A stretch of 64,000 bases of DNA, taken from the NCBI GenBank assembly GCA_004352715.1, contig SCFE01000078.1:1702845-1766844 (forward strand). The letters are read 5' to 3'. Source of the DNA: Hofstenia miamia. Taxonomy: Eukaryota > Xenacoelomorpha > Acoela. Each line of letters begins with the position of its first letter. Within the stretch, counting starts at the first letter, position 1. Positions 63,994 through 64,000 of this stretch are shown one piece after another. The translations under genes and the position numbers were made by a program. The notes beneath the pieces were generated by a model. That model was not told the origin of the DNA and did not search any database. It saw only the letters and a program-made list of their open reading frames with translations.

Positions 63994-64000
63994 AGTATAA

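Larger units (their letters stand above)
61543..64000 (+). mobile_element. Crypton-like tyrosine-recombinase element (right end outside window)
   Basis: A single-gene unit: a left cluster of 13-bp repeats, a tyrosine-recombinase gene (62040-63596) and a right cluster of the same motif (63891-63993, still continuing at the window edge). The inner left copies are inverted relative to the right copies, as expected for subterminal binding sites facing each other. Cryptons are known as single-gene tyrosine-recombinase transposons, normally without such arrays, so the arrays are unusual or belong to another element family (pogo-like elements have 'GCGGACACCTCT'-type subterminal repeats). Element borders are not proven. 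Confidence 0.6.

Overview
This is a metazoan (invertebrate) nuclear scaffold fragment. It is very AT-rich, its genes are split by introns with GT-AG borders, and it is dense in degenerate Class I and Class II transposons (APE-type LINEs, Ty3-type, hAT, Tc1/mariner, Helitron, tyrosine recombinase). There is no bacterial-style gene packing, no CRISPR and no rRNA or tRNA that I can recognise. The mix fits an arthropod or another AT-rich invertebrate; the species cannot be fixed from this window. The assembly is imperfect: five N gaps lie at 9457-9751, 36878-37152, 45426-45760, 47254-48253 and 49369-50368, and single-N joins flank near-identical duplicated blocks.

Layout. 1-8230 is a nest of transposons: a LINE ('LINE-A', zinc-knuckle ORF1, then endonuclease and reverse transcriptase) carries a hAT element (1119-2013), a small hAT MITE (2040-2464) and a second LINE ('LINE-B', about 3814-5700). 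It is followed by a minus-strand LINE 3' end. 10.5-13.6 kb holds an old, diverged duplication and a small ORF of an unassigned, possibly OB-fold-like family. 14.27-15.02 kb is another hAT relic with a perfect target-site duplication. 16.2-18.8 kb contains assembly-type duplications.

The one clear host gene is on the minus strand. Fourteen exons between 52784 and 19436 encode the SAC3-domain and C-terminal parts of a GANP/MCM3AP (Drosophila xmas) protein, the mRNA-export scaffold of TREX-2. All exon phases chain correctly if one base is restored in the exon at 30144-30395. One 20.4-kb intron (30396-50761) is filled with transposons: a Helitron interrupted by a hAT, a DD41D mariner, a Tc1 element, a DD34D mariner and several LINE pieces, one of which carries a 2A-like motif.

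53.4-64 kb lies beyond the visible 5' exons of that gene and is again repeat-rich: an element with long (about 170 bp) terminal inverted repeats, a Ty3-type fragment, a DUF4371-type hAT transposase, a mariner relic, a LINE with an AAT-repeat tail and, at the right edge, the most interesting object. This is a gene of about 520 codons for a zinc-finger tyrosine recombinase (Crypton-like) flanked on both sides by clusters of a 13-bp motif (GTACAGAGCGGAC and variants). It is nearly intact, with only two homopolymer frameshifts, and its right end runs off the window.
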